Shown here in pieces: positions 47,817 through 55,964 of a DNA stretch of 64,000 bases (position 1 is the stretch's first letter; every line of letters starts with the position of its first letter). The notes below the pieces were generated by a model. It searched no databases and was not told where the DNA came from. It worked only from the letters and a program-made list of their open reading frames with translations. The position numbers were made by a program, and so were the translations under genes. Source of the stretch: JAWKIW01 sp046331175 (GTDB lineage Bacteria; Actinomycetota; Acidimicrobiia; Acidimicrobiales; Acidimicrobilacustridaceae); NCBI GenBank assembly GCA_046331175.1, contig JAXLRI010000003.1:496001-560000 (forward strand). The letters run 5' to 3'.

Positions 47817-49301
47817 GTGGCGCGCCGCATCGAGGTCGAGCTGACGAGCAGTCGGGACGACGGCACCTGGACCTGGCGCGCCGCCGGCGCCCGCCAGCCC
47901 AAGGGCGAGCTCGACGGCGCCCTGCTGTACCCCGGGGTGCAGGTGGGCGACGTGGTGCGCGCCGACGCCGAGTTCGACCTCGACGGCATCCGGGTGACTG
48001 CGGTGCTCCCGCCCAAGGGCGCGCGCACCGAGCCCGAGCGGATCGAGGTGATCGGCTCCCGTCGCCACGAGCCCGGTGTCACCACGACCCTGGCGCCCAA
48101 GGGGAGCCGCGGCCGTCGCGACCGCGACCGTGACGGCGACCGCGGTGATCGTGGCGACCGCGGGGGCCGTGGCCGAGGCGAGCGCTCCGGGCGGCCGTCG
48201 GGTGATCGTGCCGGGCGAGACGGACGAGACGGGCGAGACGGTGGCAGCCGCGGCCGGGGCGAGCGACGCCCCCGTCCCGAGCGGCCGGCCCCACCCCCGA
48301 AGCCGAAGGCGCCCCGCCTCAAGGCCGGCCGGACCCATCGCACCGCGGCGCTGCGCGAGCTGGCCCCCGAGCAGAAGGCGCTCGGCGAGCTGGTCCTGCG
48401 CGGGGGCATCCCCGCCGTCCGCCAGGAGATCGACCGCCAGAACGAGCTGGCCCGGGCCGACGGCCGACCCGAGATCCGCCCAGCCCCCCTGGTCGCGCTG
48501 GCCGAGCAGCTGCTCGGTCCGCTCAAGGGCGCCGAGTGGCGCGACCGCGCCGAGGCCGCCCTGCGCCAGGTCGACGACCTCGACCTGCGCGACCTGCGCT
48601 CGGTGGTGGTCGCCGCCGACGCGGCCGCCCGCGACGACGAGAGCCGCGAGCTGGCCGTCCAGCTGCGCGACGCCCTGGCCCGTCGGGTCGAGGAGGAGCA
48701 CGCCGCCTGGCTGGCCGAGGTCGCCGAGGCCGTCACCGAGGGCCGCCTCGTGCGGGCCCTGCGGCTCAGCTCCCGGCCGCCCAAGGCGGGCACGCCGTTC
48801 CCCCGTGACCTCGCCGCCAGCCTGGCGGCGGCGGCGGCCGCCGGCCTCACCGCCGAGACCGGCTCCGACCGCTACGCCGCGGTCGTCGAGGCCGTCGCCC
48901 TCTCGCCCGTCCGCCAGCAGGTCGAGCCCGAGGGCATCCCGGCCCAGCCGTCGGACGCCCTGCGGTCCGTCATCGCCGCCAACGCCGGCCGCGTCCCGCA
49001 GATCGCCGCCCGCTTCGGCATCGAGGCCACCGCTGCCCCGCGCCCCCGTGGACGGGGCGGTCGGGGTCGTCCGGCCAGCGGCCCGCGGGGTGGCGCACCC
49101 CGCCAGCTCGGCACCGGGCCGCGGCCGGCCCAGCTCGAGGCGGCCCCGGGCCACGCCGGTGAGCTGCCGGCCCCGCCGGCCCCACCCGAGCTGGAGGCCA
49201 CGGCCGCGGCCCCCGAGCTCACCGGCCCGCCGGCCCCGCCCGCGCTGGCCTCGCCGGCCGACGCCCCCGCCGGCGACGACGCCCCTCCCGCCGCCGACTG
49301 A
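47817..49301 (+). CDS. RG-rich protein with N-terminal β-domain and helical core
   Basis: A 494-residue protein. Residues 1-85 form a small β domain (RRIEVELTSSRDDGTWTW, VGDVVRADAEFDLDGIRVT, ERIEVIGS). Residues ~97-156 are a low-complexity Arg/Gly/Asp segment (RGGRGRGERSGR and DRDRDGDRGDRGD type), like RGG boxes that bind RNA. Residues ~168-395 are helical (AEQLLGPLKGAEWRDRAEAA, LRALRLSSRPPKAGTPFPRD), followed by a second RG patch (RGRGGRGRPASGPRGG) and a Pro/Ala tail. No family recognised. RNA binding is an inference from composition only. Confidence 0.65.
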   Translation: MARRIEVELTSSRDDGTWTWRAAGARQPKGELDGALLYPGVQVGDVVRADAEFDLDGIRVTAVLPPKGARTEPERIEVIGSRRHEPGVTTTLAPKGSRGRRDRDRDGDRGDRGDRGGRGRGERSGRPSGDRAGRDGRDGRDGGSRGRGERRPRPERPAPPPKPKAPRLKAGRTHRTAALRELAPEQKALGELVLRGGIPAVRQEIDRQNELARADGRPEIRPAPLVALAEQLLGPLKGAEWRDRAEAALRQVDDLDLRDLRSVVVAADAAARDDESRELAVQLRDALARRVEEEHAAWLAEVAEAVTEGRLVRALRLSSRPPKAGTPFPRDLAASLAAAAAAGLTAETGSDRYAAVVEAVALSPVRQQVEPEGIPAQPSDALRSVIAANAGRVPQIAARFGIEATAAPRPRGRGGRGRPASGPRGGAPRQLGTGPRPAQLEAAPGHAGELPAPPAPPELEATAAAPELTGPPAPPALASPADAPAGDDAPPAAD

Positions 49302-49378
49302 CCTCGCCGAGGCCCCCGCCCCCGGGTGGTGGTCGCGGTCGACCGCATCGCCGTCCGGCCGGCTCCGGAGGGCCGGCC

Positions 49379-49921
49379 TCAGGCCGTGGCGATCCAGCGC
49401 GCCGCGTCGGCGGGCGTGTCGAGCACGGCGTCGCCGGGCCGGGGACGGGTGCGCGGGTTCCACGCCGCCAGGCCGAACGGCACGCCGAGGGTGGCGGCGC
49501 AGGCGCGGTCGTGATCGGTGTCGCCGACGAAGACCACCTCGGCGGGTCCGACCCCCAGCGCGCCCAGCACCGGGCCGAGGTGCTTGGGGCCCGAGAAGGC
49601 ATCGGCGAACAGCACGACCTCGGGTGCCCAGCCGAGCCGCTCGAGCTCGGCCCACCCCGACGTCGGGTGCTTGTTCGAGCACACCGCCCAGCGGCCGAGG
49701 CGGGCGACGAGCTCGGCCACGCCGGGGAACGGTGCCGCGGCGTCGGTGTCGTAGGCGGCGAGGTAGTCGTCGAGCCCGATCCCGAGCCGGGCGCACTCGT
49801 CGGCCAGCACGTGGCCGAAGGTGATCTCCTCGGGCGGGACGCCGAGGGCGACGAACGGCGCGACGAGCGCGGCGTCGGAGTCGAGCAGCGTGCCGTCGAG
49901 GTCGAACACGGGGATGCGCAC
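49379..49921 (-). CDS. HAD-superfamily phosphatase
   Basis: A 180-residue haloacid-dehalogenase-type hydrolase, similar to phosphoglycolate phosphatase. Motif I FDLDGTLLDSD (D7, D9), motif II VCSNK, motif III Lys in SGPKHLGPVL and motif IV VFVGDTDHDRACA are all present; the cap is small. The start GTG 49921 is set by TAGCCT 8 nt upstream. It is divergent from the crotonase at 50003. Substrate unknown. Confidence 0.9.
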   Translation of the reverse strand: MRIPVFDLDGTLLDSDAALVAPFVALGVPPEEITFGHVLADECARLGIGLDDYLAAYDTDAAAPFPGVAELVARLGRWAVCSNKHPTSGWAELERLGWAPEVVLFADAFSGPKHLGPVLGALGVGPAEVVFVGDTDHDRACAATLGVPFGLAAWNPRTRPRPGDAVLDTPADAARWIATA

Positions 49922-49929
49922 GGGCCGGG

Positions 49930-49935
49930 AGGCTA
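49930..49935 (-). promoter_or_regulatory. -10 element for the HAD gene
   Basis: TAGCCT on the minus strand, 8 nt before GTG 49921. Confidence 0.6.
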
Positions 49936-49990
49936 GGCGTCGGGTGGGGCACGACCAAGACGGGATTCCGACGCCACGAGGGAGCGGCAG

Positions 49991-49996
49991 TAGGGT
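49991..49996 (+). promoter_or_regulatory. -10 element for the crotonase at 50003
   Basis: TAGGGT, 6 nt before ATG 50003. Confidence 0.6.
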
Positions 49997-50002
49997 GCCG
50001 CC

Positions 50003-50764
50003 ATGGTTGACTACGAAGTGCACGGCAACGTGCTCGTGATGACGATCAATCGGCCCGAGGCCAAGAACGCCGTCAACGGCGAGGTCGCTGCCGGGATCGA
50101 GGGGGGCATCGATCGGCTCGAGGACGACCCCGATCTGTGGATCGGCGTCCTCGCCTCGACCGGCGACGTCTACTGCGCTGGGGCCGATCTCAAGGAGATC
50201 AACTCCGGCAACGCCGCCGCCCTCATGACCCAGCGGGGCGGCTTCGGCGGCATCGTCTACCGCGAGCGGCGCAAGCCCATCATCGCCGCCGTCGACGGCC
50301 TCGCCACCGCCGGCGGCTGCGAGATCGTCCTGGCGTGTGACCTGGTGGTGGCCTCCACCCGGGCGGCCTTCGGCCTCGCCGAGGTCAAGCGGAACCTCGT
50401 CGCCGGCGCCGGCGGCCTGTTCCGCCTCCCGCGGGTCCTGCCGCCGAACATCGCCATGGAGGCCATCCTCACCGCCACGCCGATCCCCGCCGAGCGGGCT
50501 CACCAGTTCGGCATGGTCAACCGGCTGACCGAGCCGGGCGAGGCGCTCGACGGCGCGCTGGCGCTGGCCGGCGAGATCACCGAGAACGCCCCGGTGGCCG
50601 TGTGGGCCAGCCGTGGCGTCGCCAAGGCGGCCGTGGCCACCGGCGAGGACGAGCTGAAGAAGGCGACCGACCAGGCCTTCGGCGAGGTGCTCTCGTCCGA
50701 GGACACCAAGGAGGGCCTGACGGCCTTCATCGAGAAGCGCAAGCCCAACTGGTCCGGTCGCTGA
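50003..50764 (+). CDS. Enoyl-CoA hydratase
   Basis: A 253-residue crotonase with both catalytic Glu residues: E107 in GGCEIVLACDL and E127 in FGLAEVKRN, plus CoA site VYCAGADLKEI. Unlike the crotonase at 4264, nothing essential is missing, so hydration of a trans-2-enoyl-CoA is likely. It stands alone, with a leaderless promoter and a terminator hairpin after it. The acyl specificity is unknown. Confidence 0.93.
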   Translation: MVDYEVHGNVLVMTINRPEAKNAVNGEVAAGIEGGIDRLEDDPDLWIGVLASTGDVYCAGADLKEINSGNAAALMTQRGGFGGIVYRERRKPIIAAVDGLATAGGCEIVLACDLVVASTRAAFGLAEVKRNLVAGAGGLFRLPRVLPPNIAMEAILTATPIPAERAHQFGMVNRLTEPGEALDGALALAGEITENAPVAVWASRGVAKAAVATGEDELKKATDQAFGEVLSSEDTKEGLTAFIEKRKPNWSGR

Positions 50765-50800
50765 CGCGACCTGGGGTCGGCTGACCCACCGGTCTGCGAC

Positions 50801-50828
50801 GGCCGGCCCGCCCTCGGGTGGGCCGGCC
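50801..50828. terminator. Perfect 9-bp hairpin, bidirectional
   Basis: GGCCGGCCC (50801-50809) pairs with GGGCCGGCC (50820-50828), 10-nt loop that can itself pair. Between convergent crotonase and NUDIX genes. Confidence 0.65.
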
Positions 50829-50896
50829 GCTCCGCGCCCGGCGCCCGAGGCCCTGGTCATCGCGGCTCGGGTGCGCGCGGTTCGGGCGAGCGCGGC

Positions 50897-51358
50897 TCAG
50901 GTGATCGTGTCGATGATGCCGTGCTCGTGGAGGAACTCGGCCAGGCCGTCGACCAGCGCTTGCTCGGCGACGAGGTGCAGCGGGACCCAGGCGACCTCGG
51001 CGGCGTCGTCGCCGGCCACCGGGTCGTCACCGTCGAGCACGGTGGCCTCGTAGTCGAGGATCACGAAGTGGTGCTCGTCGTCGAGGCGCTCGGCCACGCC
51101 GACGAGGGGCCCGCACACCGCCTCCAGGCCGGTCTCCTCGCGCAGCTCGCGCACGACCGCCTCGGCCAGCAGCTCACCGGGCTCGACCTTCCCGCCCGGC
51201 ACCGACCAGCGGCCGGCTGCCGGACCTCGGCCGCGGCGGACCATGAGCAGGGCCCCGTCGAGCACGACCACCGCGCCCACGGCCAGCCGCGGGCGCGGCG
51301 GCTCGGCCGGCTCGTCGCCGTCAGGTCCGTAGAGGTCCCGGTGGCCGTCGAGGCTCAT
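50897..51358 (-). CDS. NUDIX hydrolase
   Basis: A 153-residue NUDIX hydrolase; the NUDIX box reads GGKVEPGELLAEAVVRELRE then ETGLE, with all Glu/Arg metal-site residues. The substrate-binding strand is AVVVLDGALLMVRRG. A role such as sanitising oxidised nucleotides is only suggested. Its ATG overlaps the stop of the GNAT gene (ATGA). It is the last of a four-gene overlapping operon starting at 52912. Confidence 0.93.
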   Translation of the reverse strand: MSLDGHRDLYGPDGDEPAEPPRPRLAVGAVVVLDGALLMVRRGRGPAAGRWSVPGGKVEPGELLAEAVVRELREETGLEAVCGPLVGVAERLDDEHHFVILDYEATVLDGDDPVAGDDAAEVAWVPLHLVAEQALVDGLAEFLHEHGIIDTIT

Positions 51359-51858
51359 GCCCCAGGCTCCTCCGCCGGGGCCTCCCCGGCCGGCAGGCGC
51401 CGGTGCACGACGATGGCGCGGGCGGTCAGCCCGAAGCGCTCGAAGAAGTTCTTGGCGGCGCGGTTGCCCGGCAGGGCGAGGGCATCGATGCCGACGCAGC
51501 CCCGGTCGGTGGCCCAGGCGAGCAGCTCGTCCATGACCAGCTCGCCGACCCCGATCTCGCGCGCACCCGGCTCGACGTAGAGGTCGTCGACCACGGCGAG
51601 CAGCGTGCCGTCGTGGAGGACCTCGGTCCGCACGATCCCGTACCCCACCACCACGTCGTCGATGGTGCCGACCACGACCAGGGCGTCGGGTTCGTCGAGG
51701 AGCGCGGCGAGCGCCTCGCCCGCCGAACCGGACCGGGCCTCGCGGCGCCACCAGAGCTCGCCGCCGCGCTGGGGCCGCAGCTCGGCGACGGCCGTCTCGG
51801 CCAGGGTCGTGAGCACCGCCAGGTCGCCCGCGGTGGCGCGGCGAGCCGACTCGATCAC
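51355..51858 (-). CDS. GNAT N-acetyltransferase
   Basis: A 167-residue single-domain GNAT. Motif A is DLYVEPGAREIGVGELVMDE, giving R-x-x-G-x-G; the C-terminal strand has ALPGNRAAKNFFERFGLT. The acceptor is unknown. GTG 51858 overlaps the preceding stop by four bases and its own stop overlaps the NUDIX start, so it is coupled on both sides. Confidence 0.88.
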   Translation of the reverse strand: MIESARRATAGDLAVLTTLAETAVAELRPQRGGELWWRREARSGSAGEALAALLDEPDALVVVGTIDDVVVGYGIVRTEVLHDGTLLAVVDDLYVEPGAREIGVGELVMDELLAWATDRGCVGIDALALPGNRAAKNFFERFGLTARAIVVHRRLPAGEAPAEEPGA

Positions 51859-52391
51859 GGTGCCTGGAGCTGGGCGATCTTGGAGAGGATCGTCTTGCGG
51901 CCCCGGTTGGCCGTCTCGTACGCCCGGATGCTCTCGAGCTCGTCGGGGGCGAGGCCGTCGAGGCGGGGCACCACCTGCGAGGCCGACAGGCTGTCGTAGT
52001 CGGTGATGGCCAGGGTGTCGACGTCGGGGCCGACGGGCGGAGGGACGGCGGCCACGGGTGGCGCGGGCGGCACGGCGCTCACCGCCGGTCGGGGCTGGTC
52101 GTCGGTGACGTCGGACGATGCGTCCGGCTCGGGCGCCAGGCCGAGCCCCCGCAGGGTGGCCTGGGCCTGCTTGCCGGCGCGGCTGGCCGCGCTCTCGCCG
52201 CTCCCCCGCCCGCTGACGACCCGGCCGACATCGCCCAGCGACGCCAGCTGCTCGCGCCCGCGGTCGATCCACCGGGGCAGCAGCGAGGGCGCGTCGAGCA
52301 CGAAGCCCAGGGGTGCGCAGACGAAGAGGTCGACGAGGTGGTGCAGCGGACCGAGGTGGTCGGGGGCCCCGCCCCGGTCGTCGGCCGTCAC
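51855..52391 (-). CDS. Actinobacterial protein with conserved C-terminal helix motif
   Basis: A 178-residue protein. The first ~80 residues have a hydrophobic helix (HLVDLFVCAPLGFVLDAPSL) that may be membrane-associated. A Pro/Val linker leads to the C-terminal ~50 residues ITDYDSLSASQVVPRLDGL, APDELESIRAYETANRGR, KTILSKIAQL, a motif that recurs in several actinobacterial proteins of unknown role. GTG 52391 overlaps the previous stop (GTGA). No family name is assigned. Confidence 0.65.
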   Translation of the reverse strand: MTADDRGGAPDHLGPLHHLVDLFVCAPLGFVLDAPSLLPRWIDRGREQLASLGDVGRVVSGRGSGESAASRAGKQAQATLRGLGLAPEPDASSDVTDDQPRPAVSAVPPAPPVAAVPPPVGPDVDTLAITDYDSLSASQVVPRLDGLAPDELESIRAYETANRGRKTILSKIAQLQAP

Positions 52392-52912
52392 CTCTTGCGC
52401 GATCCCGTGATCTCGCGGATGGCCGGGCAGTCCTCTTCGCCCACGGGGCACCGCGGGTTGTCGAGGCGCCCGAACTGCGCCGGGTTCACCAGCAGGAAGC
52501 AGCCGGTGCACATGAACTCGTTGGCCCGCTTCGGTGTGACGCCGTCGGGCGTGTCCGCCGGTCCGGGTGCGGCCTGCTCGAGCTCGTCCTCGTCGTCGGG
52601 CTCGTCCTCGGAGGCGGCGATGCGGTCCTTGAGGATCGTGTCCAGGTCGGCCTCGACGTCGTCGGGGTCGAACTCGTCCTCGTCCTCCTCGGCCTCGTCG
52701 TCGCCCTTCTTGCGGCGGGCGACGGGCTCGGCGGCGGCCTCCTCCTCGTCCTCGTCCTCGACGACGACGTCGTCGCCACCCTCGGCCACGAAGCCCTCGT
52801 CGCCCTCGACCAGGTCGTCGTCGGCGAGCTCGTCGTCGAGGACCTCTTCGTCGAGCTCCTCTTCGTCGAGCTCCTCTTCGAAGTCGTCGGCGGTGTCTTC
52901 TTCGTCAGCCAT
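52388..52912 (-). CDS. DUF4193-like acidic zinc-binding protein
   Basis: A 174-residue protein. Residues 1-60 and 75-115 are extremely acidic (FEEELDEEELDEEV). The C-terminal 45 residues hold four Cys (C135, C138, C155, C162: EFMCTGCFLLVNP, PRCPVGEEDC), like the DUF4193 family, common in actinobacteria with unknown role; the acidic part here is longer. ATG 52912 has GAGG upstream and a TATA-like -10. It heads a four-gene overlapping operon. Acidic low-complexity codons (GAC/GAG) make the region repeat-like in DNA. Confidence 0.7.
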   Translation of the reverse strand: MADEEDTADDFEEELDEEELDEEVLDDELADDDLVEGDEGFVAEGGDDVVVEDEDEEEAAAEPVARRKKGDDEAEEDEDEFDPDDVEADLDTILKDRIAASEDEPDDEDELEQAAPGPADTPDGVTPKRANEFMCTGCFLLVNPAQFGRLDNPRCPVGEEDCPAIREITGSRKR

Positions 52913-52953
52913 GGTTCCTCGGGTCCGGGGGCGGGCGGTTGCCGCGGCGGCAT

Positions 52954-52983
52954 GATATAGAGCGCGCGGCCCCCTCGCGCGCT
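52954..52983 (-). promoter_or_regulatory. -10 element and GC-rich inverted repeat for the acidic-protein operon
   Basis: TATATC on the minus strand (52954-52959) is the most AT-rich -10 seen here. Immediately upstream, AGCGCGCG/CGCGCGCT (52961-52968 and 52976-52983) form an 8-bp inverted repeat in the spacer, a possible operator. Confidence 0.55.
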
Positions 52984-53068
52984 TCCGGCCGGTGGATCGC
53001 ACCCAGATCGACCGACCACCCCGCCGGTGGGCCGGATCGCACCGGGATCCGGGGCGGGACAGGGCCGC

Positions 53069-54679
53069 TCAGCCCTTGCTGCGCCGCCGTCCCTCGGCCC
53101 GCCGCTCGGCGTCGAGGCGCTCGAGGCTGGGCTCGCCGGAGTGGTCCACGAAGCGCATCATGGCGGCCACGGCCGTGTGGCCGGCCTCCTCGGCGATGAG
53201 CCGGTGCATCTCCTGGCCGACCTGTCGGTAGGCGGGGTGGCCCTGCGGGCCGGTGCGCAGCTCGATGAGGTGCATGGCCTCACGGGCGTTCATCTGCATG
53301 GCGAAGCGGACCTTGTAGGCCAGGGCCACGGCGTAGGAGGCCTGCTCGGGGTACCGGTCGGCCAGCGCGTCGTACAGCTGGGCCGAGCGCTCCATGGCGG
53401 CGTCGAAGGCGCCCTGCTCGCCGGCGGCGTCGACGGCCTCGGGCCGGGTGAACCCGTGGCGGGGCGTGAGGTCCTGCCACTCGATGGTGAGCATGCGGTG
53501 GCGCTGCAGGTCGCGGAAGGCGCCGTAGTCGGCCAGCACGTCGAAGCGGTAGCCCGGGCGCTCGAGGCCCCGACCCGGCTTGTGGCGCCGGTTGGCCCGC
53601 TCGCCCTCGTAGGCCTGCAGCACGGCCACCCGCTCGTCGACGGTCATCGACTTCACCCGCTGCTCGATCTGGGTCTCGGGCAGGTGCGTGAACGGGTACA
53701 GGCAGCTGGCGACCAGCTTGATCTCGGCGTCGGGGTCGAAGTCGACCAGCTGCACCGTGGGCACCTGGTCGGGCGCCTCGTCGGCCGGGAAGAGCGCGTC
53801 GGCCAGCTCGGCCATGCTGTCGCGGGTGGACGCGAGGTAGCGGCTCCAGGCCACGCCGCGGTCCTCGAGGTCGACCCGCTTCAGGAAGGACGGGATCACC
53901 TTGCGCAGCTCGGCGAGCATGAGGTCGGCGTAGGCCTGGGCCTCGGGCAGCGGGTGCGAGCGCATGCGCAGCAGCAGGGCCTCGTAGGCCTGGCCGGTGC
54001 CGTAGATGCCCACGTTCGACAGCGACGCGGCCGGCAGGATGCCGCGCAGGGCATCGAAGGCCTTGGCCCGGATGGCCTGGCGGTACACGAAGTCGGAGTC
54101 GCCGTCGTCCTTCGGGAAGCGGTCGCGGAAGAAGTCCTGCATCCGGGGCAGCAGCTCGGCGTAGGTGTCGAAGATGCGGTCCATGTCGCCGACGTAGCGG
54201 GTGCCGAGGCTCGACATGAGCACGTCGGGATCGCGGTAGTAGCGGTACCGGCCACCGATGCGGGCGTCGTAGGCGATGTAGCGGGTGGACTGCTCGAGGT
54301 AGGACATGAGCCGGCCCCACTCGAGGACCTTGGTGAGCAGGTTCGACGCCTGCTCGCAGGCGAGGTGGACGCCGCCGAGCTGGGCGACCGAGTCGTCGCC
54401 GTACTCGAAGAACACCCGGTCGTAGAGCTCCTCGGCCCGCCGCAGGCCCACGGTGGCGTCGATGGAGGCGTCGCCGCGGATGTCGAGCTCGTTGACGAAC
54501 TCGTCGAGGAACAGCCGGCGCAGGCTCTTGGGCGACCTCGAGTAGCGGGCGAACAGGGCGCCCTTGACCACCTCCGGGAGGTTGACCAGGGCGAACACGG
54601 GGCCGTCGAGGTTCGTGAAGTACCGACGCAGGACGTCGGTCTCGTCCTCGGTGAAGTCCTCGGCGACGTAGACGGTCAC
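53069..54679 (-). CDS. thyX: Double-length flavin-dependent thymidylate synthase (ThyX fusion)
   Basis: A 536-residue ThyX-fold protein, about twice the usual ~250. The N-half has WGRLMSYLEQSTRYIAYD (R123, S126, E129, S131, R133, Y134), matching RHRx2SxxExSxRY except that RH is replaced by WG. The C-half has LQRHRMLTIEWQDLTPRHG (R393, H394, R395) with altered S/RY, and NAREAMHLIELRT as in normal ThyX. Both halves also show the later helix pattern (YGTGQAYEALLLRMRSHPLP and the C-half equivalent). Hence the two half-sites look complementary. It makes dTMP from dUMP with FAD and methylene-THF. Start GTG 54679 has a leaderless -10. Confidence 0.88.
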   Translation of the reverse strand: MTVYVAEDFTEDETDVLRRYFTNLDGPVFALVNLPEVVKGALFARYSRSPKSLRRLFLDEFVNELDIRGDASIDATVGLRRAEELYDRVFFEYGDDSVAQLGGVHLACEQASNLLTKVLEWGRLMSYLEQSTRYIAYDARIGGRYRYYRDPDVLMSSLGTRYVGDMDRIFDTYAELLPRMQDFFRDRFPKDDGDSDFVYRQAIRAKAFDALRGILPAASLSNVGIYGTGQAYEALLLRMRSHPLPEAQAYADLMLAELRKVIPSFLKRVDLEDRGVAWSRYLASTRDSMAELADALFPADEAPDQVPTVQLVDFDPDAEIKLVASCLYPFTHLPETQIEQRVKSMTVDERVAVLQAYEGERANRRHKPGRGLERPGYRFDVLADYGAFRDLQRHRMLTIEWQDLTPRHGFTRPEAVDAAGEQGAFDAAMERSAQLYDALADRYPEQASYAVALAYKVRFAMQMNAREAMHLIELRTGPQGHPAYRQVGQEMHRLIAEEAGHTAVAAMMRFVDHSGEPSLERLDAERRAEGRRRSKG

Positions 54680-54687
54680 GGGCGCCG

Positions 54688-54693
54688 AGCGTA
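54688..54693 (-). promoter_or_regulatory. -10 element for thyX
   Basis: TACGCT on the minus strand, 8 nt before GTG 54679. Confidence 0.6.
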
Positions 54694-54731
54694 GGGGGTG
54701 GGCCGGGGGTGCACGGGGATTCCCGTCCGGG

Positions 54732-55919
54732 TCAGCCGGCGGCGAAGGCGGCCCGGGTGGCGGCCAGCAGGTCGTCGTCGAGCCAGAGGTCGGCGATGGT
54801 CATGGCCATGGCCTTGGCGCCGTCGACCACGGCTCGGTCGCCGCCGTCGCCGGCGGCGTGGACGGCGAACTCCGGGGTGTGGATGGACATGGTGGGCGGG
54901 GCGACGGCGATCATCGGGTGGATGCTCGGCACGGCGTAGGACACGTTGCCCATGTCGGTGCTGCCGACGACGGCGGCGCCAGGCGGCGGGGCGATCACCT
55001 GCCGGCCGAGGCGGGCGGCGTTGGCGGCGTAGGCGTCGAGCATGGGGTCGTTGTCGCGCAGGTCGGCGTAGGCCGGGTCCTTCCACTCGTGGGTCATCGT
55101 GCAGCCGGCGGCGTCCGCCCCCGCCTGCAGGCAGGCCAGCACCCGCTCCTTCAGCGGCTGCAGTCGCGCCAGCGTGCCGGCCCTCACGTACCACTGGGCG
55201 GCGGTGTGGCTGGGCACGATGTTGGGCTTGTCGCCGGCCTCGGTGAAGATGCCGTGGACCCGCTCGTCGGCGCGGATGTGCTGGCGGAGGGCGGCGACGT
55301 TGACGTAGCCGAGCACGGCGGCGTCGAGGGCGTTGCGGCCCTTGTGCGGCGCGGCGGCGGCGTGGGCGGCCTGGCCCTCGTAGGTCACCCACAGCTGCTG
55401 CACGGCGATGGCGGCCATCGACCGCAGGTCGGCCCCGGCGGGGTGGACCATCATGGCGGCGTCGACGTCGGCGAACGCCCCCCGCTCGAGCATGAAGACC
55501 TTGCCGCCGCCCCCCTCCTCGGCCGGCGTGCCGAGGATGACGACCGAGCCGCCCACCTCCTCGGCCAGGGCGGCGGCGGCCAGCCCGGCGCCGAGCCCGG
55601 CGGTGGCGATGACGTTGTGGCCGCAGGCGTGACCGATGCCGGGCAGGGCGTCGTACTCGCAGCACACGGCGATGGTCGGTCCCTCGCTCCCCCGTCGGGC
55701 CCGGAAGGCCGTCGGGAGGCCGAAGGCGCCTCGCTCGGGCTGCAGGCCCTCGTCGTCGAGCAGGTCGGCCAGCAGGTCGTGGGCGAAGTGCTCGTCGAAG
55801 CCCAGCTCGGGGTGGGCGTGGATCTGGTGGGAGGCCTCGACCAGGAGGTCGGCCCGCTGGTCGACCTCGGCGCAGAGGCGGTCCTTGAGGGCCTCGAGCT
55901 CGGCCCGGGAGGAGGTCAT
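54732..55919 (-). CDS. M20-family amidohydrolase
   Basis: A 395-residue M20D-type peptidase/amidohydrolase. Metal ligands: IGHACGHNV (H, C, H), TPAEEGGGGK (E-E), MVHPAGADL and the later SIHPMIAV. The dimerisation lid VHGIFTEAGDKPNIVPSHTA is typical of the subgroup that includes aminobenzoyl-glutamate (AbgB) and indole-acetyl amino acid hydrolases. Substrate unknown. ATG 55919 has TACGCT 6 nt upstream. It follows the DAGK-like gene after 46 bp on the same strand but has its own promoter. Confidence 0.88.
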   Translation of the reverse strand: MTSSRAELEALKDRLCAEVDQRADLLVEASHQIHAHPELGFDEHFAHDLLADLLDDEGLQPERGAFGLPTAFRARRGSEGPTIAVCCEYDALPGIGHACGHNVIATAGLGAGLAAAALAEEVGGSVVILGTPAEEGGGGKVFMLERGAFADVDAAMMVHPAGADLRSMAAIAVQQLWVTYEGQAAHAAAAPHKGRNALDAAVLGYVNVAALRQHIRADERVHGIFTEAGDKPNIVPSHTAAQWYVRAGTLARLQPLKERVLACLQAGADAAGCTMTHEWKDPAYADLRDNDPMLDAYAANAARLGRQVIAPPPGAAVVGSTDMGNVSYAVPSIHPMIAVAPPTMSIHTPEFAVHAAGDGGDRAVVDGAKAMAMTIADLWLDDDLLAATRAAFAAG

Positions 55920-55925
55920 GGCCCG

Positions 55926-55931
55926 AGCGTA
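55926..55931 (-). promoter_or_regulatory. -10 element for the M20 gene
   Basis: TACGCT on the minus strand, 6 nt before ATG 55919. Confidence 0.6.
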
Positions 55932-55964
55932 GCGCCGGCCCCCGATCCGCCCCGGCGGGGCGGG

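Noticed and set aside
52700..52910. Apparent microsatellite of GAG/GAC units
   Set aside because: It is the acidic low-complexity stretch of the DUF4193-like protein read in its own frame, so protein composition explains it.
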